Assembly (NCBI GenBank): GCA_963628435.1
Contig: CAVGEY010000003.1
Location: 1 to 64,000 of the forward strand
Source of the DNA: CAKSQF01 sp963628435
Lineage (GTDB): Bacteria > Bacillota > Clostridia > Oscillospirales > CAG-272
Reading direction: 5' to 3'
Length of the DNA stretch: 64,000 nt
Shown: positions 27,445-35,169 of the stretch, one piece after another
Layout of the letters: each line of letters starts with the position of its first letter
Position numbering within the stretch: position 1 is the stretch's first letter
Notes under the pieces: model-generated
The model's input: the letters and a program-made list of their open reading frames with translations, nothing else
What the model was told of the DNA's origin: nothing
Databases searched by the model: none
Translations under genes and position numbers: made by a program

Positions 27445-28683
27445 ATGAAAAAAAAGCCCGAACTCCTGCTGCCGGCGGGAAATTTCGAAAAAATGAAGGC
27501 GGCGCTGCGTTTCGGCGCCGATGCCGTTTACCTTGCGGGCAAGCGTTTCGGCATGCGCTCGGCAGCCGACAATTTCGGCAGAGACGAGCTTGAAGCCGCC
27601 GCCGAATACGCGCACAGGCTCGGCAAAAAGATATATCTGACGGTTAACATCACACCGCACACCGACGAATATGACGAACTCATCGGATTTTTCGGCGACA
27701 TCCGCGATATGAAATCGAAGCCCGACGGGCTGATAATCGCCGATCCCGCCGTATTTATGCTCGCGAAAGAGATGCTGCCCGACATAGAGCGGCACATATC
27801 GACGCAGGCGGGGGCGGTATCCGACCGCGACTGCATATTCTGGCATTCGCTCGGCGCGTCGCGTGTCGTGCTTGCGAGAGAGCTTTCGCTTTCCGAAATT
27901 ATCGGGATAAAGAAAAGAATCCCCGAAGAACTCGAAATCGAGTGCTTCATTCACGGCTCGATGTGCGTATCATTCAGCGGACGCTGCCTTTTGTCCGAGC
28001 ATTTTGTCGGCAGGGACGGCAACCGCGGCAGCTGTGCGCAGCCCTGCCGCTGGGAATATTCTCTTTTCGAGCTTGCCGAGGCAAAGCGGCCCGAAATGCG
28101 GCTGCCGATTGAGCAGACCGAGCGCGGCAGTTTCATTCTGTCGAGCAAGGATATGTGTACGATAGAGCATATCCCCGAACTCTGCGAAAGCGGCATATCC
28201 TCGTTCAAAATCGAGGGGCGTATGAAATCGGCATATTATGATGCGGTTACCGCAAACACCTACCGTATGGCAATCGACCGATATTTTGATGATCCCGACG
28301 GCTATGTTTACGATCCGCGCTGGATGCGCGAGCTTGAATCGGTTACTCACCGCGAATACTGTTCGGGATATTATTTCGACGATCCGATGAGAAACGGTCA
28401 GCTTGTCACACGCGGCGGCTATCTTTCCGAAAAAGCCTATCTCGCGACCGTCAAGGCATACGACGGCGTGAGCGGCAGGGCAACGCTTGTGCAGAAAAAC
28501 AAGCTGTGCGAAGGGGCGGAGTGCGAACTTCTGACGCCCGGTTCGGTCGGGATCCCGTTTACCGCGCGCGATCTCGCCGACGAGAACGGCGAAAAAATCG
28601 GGAGCGCACCTCATCCCTATCAGATTTTTTCGATCAGAACCGAAATTCCGATGCACGAGGGCGACATCATCCGCTCGGTTTGA
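27445..28683 (+). CDS. Peptidase U32-family protein (TrhP-like tRNA hydroxylation factor)
   Basis: The 412-residue protein begins PELLLPAGNFEKMKAAL and carries the U32 signature region ECFIHGSMCVSFSGRCLLS. A cysteine set follows (GSMC, GRC, GSC, QPC), likely iron-sulfur or metal ligands. Although named a peptidase family, members such as TrhP (YegQ) take part in prephenate-dependent 5-hydroxylation of tRNA wobble uridine and RlhA in 23S rRNA hydroxylation. I favour TrhP-like from the motif form. The ribosome site AAGGGAG is 10 bases from the start. Confidence 0.88.
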   Translation: MKKKPELLLPAGNFEKMKAALRFGADAVYLAGKRFGMRSAADNFGRDELEAAAEYAHRLGKKIYLTVNITPHTDEYDELIGFFGDIRDMKSKPDGLIIADPAVFMLAKEMLPDIERHISTQAGAVSDRDCIFWHSLGASRVVLARELSLSEIIGIKKRIPEELEIECFIHGSMCVSFSGRCLLSEHFVGRDGNRGSCAQPCRWEYSLFELAEAKRPEMRLPIEQTERGSFILSSKDMCTIEHIPELCESGISSFKIEGRMKSAYYDAVTANTYRMAIDRYFDDPDGYVYDPRWMRELESVTHREYCSGYYFDDPMRNGQLVTRGGYLSEKAYLATVKAYDGVSGRATLVQKNKLCEGAECELLTPGSVGIPFTARDLADENGEKIGSAPHPYQIFSIRTEIPMHEGDIIRSV

Positions 28684-28704
28684 GCGGCAGCCGACTTTTC
28701 GCAA

Positions 28705-28738
28705 GCCGAATATTATTTTTCGGTTTTCGGCGCTTTTT
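28705..28738 (+). terminator. Possible weak terminator after the U32 gene
   Basis: GCCGAA (28705-28710) and TTCGGC (28726-28731) can pair around a 15-base loop ahead of GCTTTTT. The stem is short. Confidence 0.4.
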
Positions 28739-28739
28739 A

Positions 28740-28768
28740 TTGACAAAAAAGCTCCCGTATATTATAAT
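28740..28768 (+). promoter_or_regulatory. Promoter of the transposase-like membrane gene
   Basis: TTGACA (28740-28745), 17 bases, TATAAT (28763-28768). The leader is about 110 bases. Confidence 0.85.
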
Positions 28769-28885
28769 AATCTCGGTGTCTGCCGTTATCGGCAAATAAC
28801 CGGTACAAATGAGAAATTTCAAAATTCGGCACGAACCGTTTGTCGGGTGGCCGAATAAAAATAACAGAGTCAGGAGTGTTTTGAC

Positions 28886-30040
28886 GTGTTTTTTAAGGTT
28901 CTCTTAATAATTCTGGGCATATCGGCTCTTTCCGCCGCGGTTGTTTTCGGCGAAACTTATCTGACCAAAAAGAAAAACGTCTTTTTCGGAATCATTCCCG
29001 TCGGAGGCGTGGCGGTTGTCGCATATCTCGTGCTCTTTATAATGATTGCCGCCGGTGCATCGGCAGCGGCGAAATTCACCGTTTTCTATCTGCTTCAAAT
29101 TCCGGTTATCGTGGGAGTCGCGGCGCTTGTTATATTCAGAAAGAAATACCGCAGACACGAATCGGACGAGAACGCAAGACAGGCCAAAATTCAGAACGCG
29201 CGCCGTCTTGAAGCCGAGAAACAGGCAAGGCTGAACACCCTCTTAAAGGGATTCCGCTGTCCCGAAAGCGAGATGAAGGTCGAAGGTCAGCGCGACATCG
29301 TTACTCTTTCGAAATCTGGCAGAACCAACGCACAGATCGCTTCCGAAACGGGTGCTTCGGTTAAGGAAATCGAGCGGATACTCGCCTCTTTCGAGAGATA
29401 TGTCAACCGTGTCGACACCGACGAGGCGACATCGACCGACCGCATACTCACTCCCGAACAGGAGGAGAGCATACTGAACTATCTCGTCAACTCCACGCCC
29501 GCGGACAACAACCTGTCGGCATCGCTGCTCTGGAACAAGGCAACCGCGCGTCTTCTCGCGTCGAATCTTCTCGGAGTCAACATATCGACACGTATGATTT
29601 CGGCATATCTTACTCACTGGGGACTCACCGTTCCCGAAAATCAGGCGATAAAATCGCGTTCCACGCGTCCCGAGGTCAAACTCTGGCTCGCCGACGAATT
29701 TGAAAAGATAAGAAAAAAAGCGGGCCGTGAGGACGGAGAGGTTATCTGGATGTATACGGTAGTCCCCGAAAAAATCGCCGACATCTCGGTATCTGTTCCG
29801 AAAAATCCGGTAATGCTCTGCGCGGTATCGGCAGAGGGCGCGCTCGCGTTCAGGGTATATGACAAAGATGCCGGCCCGTGCTTCACCGATTTCATCGCCG
29901 CGCTGACCGCTCTGCCCGGACGCAAATATTTCATGATAATCAACGAGGATTACGATAAATACATGGATATGCTCGGAGGCGACCGCCGCCGCGCGCTCGC
30001 CGGAAAAATCGAGTTTTTTGACGGCGATACCGAAAAATAA
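28886..30040 (+). CDS. Membrane-tethered protein with HTH and decayed IS630/mariner-like transposase fold
   Basis: The 384-residue protein starts with GTG (AGGAG at 28872-28876, 9 bases upstream). It has three membrane segments (about 4-24, 33-57, 62-84), a basic, probably coiled helix (85-120), a helix-turn-helix (about 136-172, GRTNAQIASETGASVKEIER), and a second winged-helix-like region (about 188-247, where NISTRMISAYLTHWGLTVP resembles the IS630 DNA-binding domain). From about 260 to 365 it follows the IS630-type RNase H-like order: KLWLADEFEKIRKKAGREDG, a strand where the first catalytic Asp is expected (VIWMYT, Asp replaced by Tyr290), and YFMIINED where the second Asp is Asn353. There are no terminal inverted repeats and it has its own promoter and terminator. 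I read it as a domesticated, non-catalytic protein; its function is unknown. The family link is by eye. Confidence 0.7.
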   Translation: MFFKVLLIILGISALSAAVVFGETYLTKKKNVFFGIIPVGGVAVVAYLVLFIMIAAGASAAAKFTVFYLLQIPVIVGVAALVIFRKKYRRHESDENARQAKIQNARRLEAEKQARLNTLLKGFRCPESEMKVEGQRDIVTLSKSGRTNAQIASETGASVKEIERILASFERYVNRVDTDEATSTDRILTPEQEESILNYLVNSTPADNNLSASLLWNKATARLLASNLLGVNISTRMISAYLTHWGLTVPENQAIKSRSTRPEVKLWLADEFEKIRKKAGREDGEVIWMYTVVPEKIADISVSVPKNPVMLCAVSAEGALAFRVYDKDAGPCFTDFIAALTALPGRKYFMIINEDYDKYMDMLGGDRRRALAGKIEFFDGDTEK

Positions 30041-30058
30041 GAAAAATCCGGACAAAAA

Positions 30059-30085
30059 CGGAGAGGCTCTTGCCTCTCCGCTTTT
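30059..30085 (+). terminator. Terminator of the transposase-like membrane gene
   Basis: Perfect 9-bp stem (30059-30067 with 30072-30080), TCTT loop, then CTTTTATAT. Confidence 0.88.
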
Positions 30086-30128
30086 ATATATTTGGACTGT
30101 TTTTACAGAGTGTGAATGTAAATGAAAT

Positions 30129-30188
30129 TTGAATTTTATTGATTTTGCCGTATAATCACTTGACAAAGACTCCGAAAAGTAATAAAAT
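30129..30188 (+). promoter_or_regulatory. Tandem promoters of rny
   Basis: TTGACA (30160-30165), 17 bases, TAAAAT (30183-30188) is the stronger. TTGAAT (30129-30134), 16 bases, TATAAT (30151-30156) is a second candidate upstream. Confidence 0.75.
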
Positions 30189-30309
30189 ATACTCTGTGAT
30201 AATTTGCAGATACGGCGGATATTTGTTGCGTGTCCGCTATTTCTTACATATTTCATAAAACAAATCCGAATTAAAAATCAAAACAATGAAACAGGGAGGT
30301 GCGGACAAT

Positions 30310-31872
30310 TTGGGTGATTTTTCCGAATATCTGATTGGCGCGCTTGCCGGTCTCGCAATCGGAATCATCATCTTTCTTGTGATCTGGTTTATCTTCCGCA
30401 AGAAGATTCACGATGCCAAGGAAAAGGTCGCAAGGGCCGATGATGATGCGAAAAAGATTGTCGACGACGCGGTAAAAACAGCCGAGACGAAGAAAAAAGA
30501 AGCACTCCTCGAAGCAAAAGAAGAGATTGTACGGTCAAACAAAGAGTTTGAAAAAGAGGTACGTGACCGCAGAGCGGAACTTACCAAAATGGAAAGACGC
30601 TATACGACCAAAGAAGAAATGCTCGACAAAAAGAGTGAAAATCTCGATCGCAAAGAGGAACAGCTCGATAAAAAAATCAAAGAAAATACCGAATTAAACG
30701 AAAAAATCGAAGAAATCAAGGCAAAACAGCTTGAAAAGCTCGAGGAGATTTCGGGACTTACCGCCGAGCAGGCGAAGGCCGAAATCGTAAAGCAGATTGA
30801 GGAAGAGGCGCGTTACGAGGCGGCGATGAAGCTGTCCGAAATCGACGCCGAGCTGAAAGAGGAGGCCGACGACAGAGCAAAGGATATAATTTCGCAGTCG
30901 ATTTCAAGACTCGCGTCCGAATTCGTGTCCGAGGCGAGCGTAACATCGGTTGCGCTGCCCAACGACGAAATGAAGGGCAGAATCATCGGCCGCGAGGGCC
31001 GCAACATAAGATCCGTAGAAGCGCTGACAGGTGTCGATCTCATAATCGACGACACGCCCGAGGCGATTACGATATCCTGCTTCGATCCGATCCGCCGCGA
31101 GGTGGCAAGGCTTGCGCTTGAAAAGCTGGTGTCCGACGGAAGAATCCATCCGACACGCATTGAGGAAACGGTTGAAAAGGCAAGAAAAGAAGTAGAGGCA
31201 TCGGTAAAACAGGCAGGCGAGCAGGCAACATTCGACACGGGCATACACGGACTTCATCCCGACCTTGTCAAGCTGCTCGGACAGCTGCGCTACCGTACGA
31301 GCTACGGGCAGAATGTGCTTAACCATTCAATCGAAGTGGCGCTTCTTTCGGGAATGATTGCCGACGAACTCGGAGTCAATTCCGAACTCGCGAAGCGCGC
31401 CGGACTGCTGCATGACATCGGCAAGGCGGTAACACACGAGGTTGAGGGAAGCCACGCCGTTATCGGCGCCGAGCTCTGCCGCAAGTATAAAGAAAGAAAA
31501 GAGATTGTTCACGCGGTAGAGGCGCATCACGGAGATGTCGAGCCCAAGACGGCGCTCGCATTCATCATTCAGGCTGCCGATGCGATTTCGGCGGCAAGAC
31601 CGGGCGCAAGACGCGAGAACATCGAAAACTACATCAAGCGTCTGCAAAAGCTCGAAGAAATCGCGAACTCTTATCCGGGTGTCGAGAAATCGTTTGCCAT
31701 TCAGGCGGGCAGAGAAGTCCGCATAATGGTAAAACCCGAGAATGTGAACGATCAGCAGATGGTGCTGCTTGCGCATGATGTTGCAAAACAGATCGAAGAC
31801 GAACTGAAATATCCGGGACAGATAAAAATCACGGTTGTCAGAGAGTCGCGCGCAACCGACGTTGCGAAATAA
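30310..31872 (+). CDS. rny: Ribonuclease Y
   Basis: The 520-residue endoribonuclease starts mRNA decay from the membrane. It has an N-terminal transmembrane helix (about 6-28), a long charged coiled coil (about 30-190), a KH domain (GRIIGREGRNIRSVEALTG) and an HD domain (HSIEVALLS, LLHDIGKAV). The start is TTG 30310, because GGGAGG (30294-30299) lies 10 bases upstream. The ATG at 30286 precedes that site and would add eight residues not typical of the family. The order rny, ymdB, spoVS is the classic Firmicutes cluster. Confidence 0.95.
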   Translation: MGDFSEYLIGALAGLAIGIIIFLVIWFIFRKKIHDAKEKVARADDDAKKIVDDAVKTAETKKKEALLEAKEEIVRSNKEFEKEVRDRRAELTKMERRYTTKEEMLDKKSENLDRKEEQLDKKIKENTELNEKIEEIKAKQLEKLEEISGLTAEQAKAEIVKQIEEEARYEAAMKLSEIDAELKEEADDRAKDIISQSISRLASEFVSEASVTSVALPNDEMKGRIIGREGRNIRSVEALTGVDLIIDDTPEAITISCFDPIRREVARLALEKLVSDGRIHPTRIEETVEKARKEVEASVKQAGEQATFDTGIHGLHPDLVKLLGQLRYRTSYGQNVLNHSIEVALLSGMIADELGVNSELAKRAGLLHDIGKAVTHEVEGSHAVIGAELCRKYKERKEIVHAVEAHHGDVEPKTALAFIIQAADAISAARPGARRENIENYIKRLQKLEEIANSYPGVEKSFAIQAGREVRIMVKPENVNDQQMVLLAHDVAKQIEDELKYPGQIKITVVRESRATDVAK

Positions 31873-31912
31873 GCGGCCGAACATCATTCGGCTGCGGCTG
31901 AAAGAAAAAGTT

Positions 31913-31948
31913 ACAGGGGAGTGTCCTAAAAGGATCTCCCCTGTTTTT
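31913..31948 (+). terminator. Terminator after rny
   Basis: Arms 31913-31921 and 31936-31944 pair perfectly, an inner TCCT/AGGA stem extends the helix, and TTTT follows. ymdB would then depend on read-through or an unrecognised promoter. Confidence 0.85.
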
Positions 31949-32027
31949 GAAAAGATCTGTACGCAGTCCGCGGACAGAAAGAGCAGAATCCGAAAATAAT
32001 TCGGACAACGGAAAGGCACGGGTAATA

Positions 32028-32804
32028 ATGAGCTATCGCGTTCTTTGTCTCGGCGACATCGTCGGAACGGCGGCGGTCGAATACATTTCGCGCAGGCTGT
32101 GGAATTTCAGAAAGCAGAATAACATAAATCTTACGGTCGCGAACGGCGAAAACGCCGATCCCGGCAACGGAATAACGAGAGCATCGGCCGAAAAACTGCT
32201 TTCGTCGGGAGTCGATGTCATCACATCGGGCAATCATGTCTGGCAGAAGAAGGATATGCACGCATATCTCGACGAATGTCGCTATATGCTTCGTCCCGCG
32301 AACTATCCGTCACGCGATCCGGGCAGCGGAGCGGTGCTCTGCGATGCCGACGGCAAGCGCGTGCTTGTTATGAATGTGCAGGGGACCGTCTTTATGGAAT
32401 CGCTCGCCGATCCGTTCGATACGGTTGATGCGCTGCTCGAAAGCTATCGCGGAAAATACGATTATTCGGTTCTCGACATCCACGCCGAGGCGACCGCCGA
32501 GAAAATCGCGCTCGCGAGATATTTCGACGGCAGAATCGATATAATCTTCGGAACGCACACCCATGTGCAGACCGCCGATGAGCAGATTCTCGATAAAAAA
32601 ACGGGATACATAACCGATCTCGGAATGAGCGGAGTGCAGAGCGGCGTTCTCGGAGTCGATACCGATTGTATAATCGAAAAATTCAGAACGAAAATGCCGA
32701 CGAGATTTCTGCCTGCGCAGGGTGATGTCAAGGTCAAGGGCGCGATTTTTGGTATAAATGCGCAAAACGGCGGTGTCGAATTTGTTGAAAGAGTAGAATT
32801 TTGA
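32028..32804 (+). CDS. ymdB: YmdB-family metallophosphoesterase
   Basis: The 258-residue protein belongs to the TIGR00282/YmdB family of binuclear-metal phosphodiesterases acting on 2',3'-cyclic nucleotides. Metal ligands are visible: D10 (LGDIVG), NGEN, SGNHVW, DIHAEAT and GTHTHVQTAD. In Bacillus YmdB affects biofilm and motility gene expression and sits beside rny. The ATG at 32028 is the family start; an in-frame extension to 31947 overlaps the rny terminator. Confidence 0.95.
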   Translation: MSYRVLCLGDIVGTAAVEYISRRLWNFRKQNNINLTVANGENADPGNGITRASAEKLLSSGVDVITSGNHVWQKKDMHAYLDECRYMLRPANYPSRDPGSGAVLCDADGKRVLVMNVQGTVFMESLADPFDTVDALLESYRGKYDYSVLDIHAEATAEKIALARYFDGRIDIIFGTHTHVQTADEQILDKKTGYITDLGMSGVQSGVLGVDTDCIIEKFRTKMPTRFLPAQGDVKVKGAIFGINAQNGGVEFVERVEF

Positions 32805-32821
32805 AATATAGCCTAAAAATC

Positions 32822-32850
32822 TTGTAAAATCGGCGTAAATTTGATATAAT
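32822..32850 (+). promoter_or_regulatory. spoVS promoter
   Basis: TTGTAA (32822-32827), 17 bases, TATAAT (32845-32850) with TGA before the -10. It reads as sigma-A; I see no clear sigma-H form. Confidence 0.75.
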
Positions 32851-32946
32851 TTACACATAAAAAGCGGATATTTATCTTAAACAGGGGCAGATTTTGCGTT
32901 TGCCTCGGAATCCGCGTGTCGATTTTTCGGGAAAGGGGCTATCGGA

Positions 32947-33213
32947 ATGGAAAACTTAAAAGTATCGGCTAAATCGAGCCCGAATCTTGTCGCGGGAGCG
33001 ATTGCGGGAATCATCAGGGAGAGCGAATCGGTTGAAATACAGGCAATCGGCGCGGGCGCGGTCAATCAGACAATAAAAGCGGTCGCCGCCGCAAATGTTT
33101 TTCTTGAGGGAGACGGTCTTTCGGTTGTCTGCAAGCCGAAATTCATCGAGGTTGAGCTGAACGGCGAAAGCCGCACCGCGATGTCGCTTGTCGTTATGCG
33201 CGAAAAGCCGTGA
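32947..33213 (+). CDS. spoVS: Stage V sporulation protein S
   Basis: The 88-residue Alba-like protein matches SpoVS across its length (LKVSAKSSPNLVAGAIAGI, GAGAVNQTIKAVAAAN). In Bacillus it lets sporulation pass stage V and may bind nucleic acid. It also occurs in some non-sporulating Firmicutes, so it does not by itself prove sporulation. AAAGGGG precedes the start. Confidence 0.97.
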   Translation: MENLKVSAKSSPNLVAGAIAGIIRESESVEIQAIGAGAVNQTIKAVAAANVFLEGDGLSVVCKPKFIEVELNGESRTAMSLVVMREKP

Positions 33214-33238
33214 CACCGAAAGGGCAATATATGAATAA

Positions 33239-33274
33239 AAAAACGCGAAGTCCGATTCCGGACTTCGCGTTTTT
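33239..33274. terminator. Bidirectional terminator after spoVS
   Basis: Perfect 16-bp inverted repeat (33239-33254 with 33259-33274), 4-base loop, A and T runs on either side, between convergent genes. Confidence 0.95.
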
Positions 33275-33294
33275 CATATAAGAGTCATGCGGCA

Positions 33295-34140
33295 TTATCT
33301 GCCGTCTTTTTCGATTTCGGCAAGCGAGATTGTCGCGATATACTGCATAAAGAAGCGTCCCGCAATCGTGAAAACGAGAATAACAATGTACGGGGAAACG
33401 AGAGTCGCGATGTCGGAGAGCGATTTCGGCAGTCCGGAGTTCACAATCGTCATTATGCTGTCTACGAGATTCTGCGCGAGCGAGACCGCCATATAGACAA
33501 GCGAGCAGGCACCGACACCGGCGGTTATACTGCATTTTCGGTCATCGGCAAGCATAGCGAGAAGATCTCCCGCGCCCGGCGCACGGTAGGTGAAATTCTT
33601 TATGCCGGACGATGCCGCTTTTATTTCGCGTTTTCTTATACCGAAGAGGGCCGCTATCGAAAGTCCGAGCATGAGAAGCACGGCGAGAATGTTCAGGAAA
33701 AGATAGATTGCCGATTCCGCGATTACATTCGCGCTTTCAAGCTGAGAGAGAGTCCAGTTGCAGAAATAAAATCCGTTTATTCCGAGCGCATCGTCAAGCA
33801 GGGCAAGAAAGGGCAGAACGAGCGATTGCAGCATAAATCCGACAGCCACAAGAGAGAGCGACTGCCATGCCGCCGCCTTTGAAAGAAGCGCAAAATTGTC
33901 GGTCATGACATAGCTTACCGAGAGGGCAAGCACGGCGAAAAAGGTCAGCGTTGTTACCGCCTGTGAGAGATAGTAGACGATTTCGTAGCCGATTTCATAA
34001 GAGTTCGCCTGCATAATCAGAGTGAGCGGATAGAGAATCAGCGTTCGGATAAGCGGAATTATCACCGAAAAAATGATTATCAGCCGCAGGCTTGACGATT
34101 TTTTCTTTTTGCCGCCTTTTTTAAGGGGTGCTTTTTTCAT
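33295..34140 (-). CDS. Multi-pass membrane protein of unknown function
   Basis: The 281-residue protein has a Lys-rich cytosolic N-terminus (KKGGKKKKSSS) and about six hydrophobic segments (near 19-43, 58-80, 92-113, 140-165, 208-232 and 246-270). I do not recognise a family. It is 94 bases downstream of lexA on the same strand without a visible terminator or promoter between, so it may be co-transcribed with lexA and hence SOS-induced. AAAAGGA precedes the start. Confidence 0.75.
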   Translation of the reverse strand: MKKAPLKKGGKKKKSSSLRLIIIFSVIIPLIRTLILYPLTLIMQANSYEIGYEIVYYLSQAVTTLTFFAVLALSVSYVMTDNFALLSKAAAWQSLSLVAVGFMLQSLVLPFLALLDDALGINGFYFCNWTLSQLESANVIAESAIYLFLNILAVLLMLGLSIAALFGIRKREIKAASSGIKNFTYRAPGAGDLLAMLADDRKCSITAGVGACSLVYMAVSLAQNLVDSIMTIVNSGLPKSLSDIATLVSPYIVILVFTIAGRFFMQYIATISLAEIEKDGR

Positions 34141-34234
34141 AAGAGAGTTTCCTTTTAAGATTTTGTTGCCTTGCGGCTTTCGGGCCGCCCGAATAAAATG
34201 CCGGAAATCGTATGGGATCGCGGCAAAAGCGCGG

Positions 34235-34852
34235 TCAGTCGTAGAAACGCATAACCGATACGACCTTGCCGATGATCATACATTCGTCGACGATAATCGG
34301 CTGCATACTGCTGTTGCGCGGCTGAAGCCGATAGTGGCCGTTTTCTTTGTAAAATGCCTTTACGGTCGCGCTGTCATCGACAAGCGCCACAACGATTTCG
34401 CCGTTTTCGACCGTCGACTGCTTTTTGACAACCACGATGTCGCCGTCCATGATGCCCGCCTCAATCATGCTCTCTCCGCTGACACGGAGCGCAAACAGAC
34501 TGCCGGGCAGCTCGCGTGCCGATTTTTTGAGAAGCGGAAAATCGAGATAGCCGCGTATATTTTCGGTTGCGAGAATCGGACTGCCTGCCGCGACCTTGCC
34601 GACCAACGGTATGCGGGCATGATTTTTCTGTGAGTCGGACAGCTCATCGGTGCGCAGTCCGCGGCTCTTTCCGGTCGATTTGTTTATCGCGCCCTTTTCG
34701 GTCAGCCTGTTTATGTAGCTGTGAACGGTCGAGGTCGATTTTATCGAAAGTCCGTTCTGTATGTCACGGACACTCGGCGGATAGCCGTTTTTGCGGTTGA
34801 AGTCGCCGATAAAATCGTATATTTTCTGCTCTCTGTCGGTCAGATTCTCCAT
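34235..34852 (-). CDS. lexA: LexA repressor
   Basis: The 205-residue SOS repressor has a winged-helix DNA-binding domain (1-65) and an S24 self-cleavage domain. The scissile bond is A89-G90 (VAAGSP) and the catalytic pair is S128 (GESM) and K165 (ATVKAF). RecA filaments trigger cleavage. An SOS box overlaps its own promoter, as expected for autoregulation. Confidence 0.97.
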   Translation of the reverse strand: MENLTDREQKIYDFIGDFNRKNGYPPSVRDIQNGLSIKSTSTVHSYINRLTEKGAINKSTGKSRGLRTDELSDSQKNHARIPLVGKVAAGSPILATENIRGYLDFPLLKKSARELPGSLFALRVSGESMIEAGIMDGDIVVVKKQSTVENGEIVVALVDDSATVKAFYKENGHYRLQPRNSSMQPIIVDECMIIGKVVSVMRFYD

Positions 34853-34908
34853 GGCATATTCTCCTTTGAGTTTATTCTGAATCTATCGAAAAAGCCGATA
34901 TTTTCTAT

Positions 34909-34937
34909 ATTATACCACCGAATTTCGGAAAAATCAA
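34909..34937 (-). promoter_or_regulatory. lexA promoter
   Basis: Minus strand TTGATT (34937-34932), 17 bases, TATAAT (34914-34909) with TGG before the -10. The gap 34853-35169 also holds the SOS box and the pepF promoter and nothing else that I can see. Confidence 0.85.
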
Positions 34938-34948
34938 ACAAATGTTCT
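34935..34948 (-). promoter_or_regulatory. SOS box (LexA operator)
   Basis: AGAACATTTGTTTG on the minus strand differs by little from the Firmicutes consensus GAACNNNNGTTC and overlaps the lexA -35 hexamer. Confidence 0.8.
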
Positions 34949-35049
34949 GTCGGCGGGCGGCGAATTTTGTAAATAAATTGTAAACACCGCCATCTGCCGC
35001 AAATTCGGGACAAAACTGCAATATCCGACAACAAAAATCCCGATATTTA

Positions 35050-35078
35050 TTGACAAAAGAGTTTGAGTGTGATAAAAT
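35050..35078 (+). promoter_or_regulatory. pepF promoter
   Basis: TTGACA (35050-35055), 17 bases, TAAAAT (35073-35078), extended -10 TGA. Confidence 0.85.
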
Positions 35079-35169
35079 TAACGCGATTTTTGAAAAATCC
35101 GAATAAGACGGCCGATAGCGGACATCAGTCTGCGTATGAACGGTCGAATGAGCAATGGGGGTTAATTCA

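Noticed and set aside
28886..30040. An intact insertion sequence
   Set aside because: No terminal inverted repeats, no target duplication, degenerate catalytic positions and fused membrane segments.
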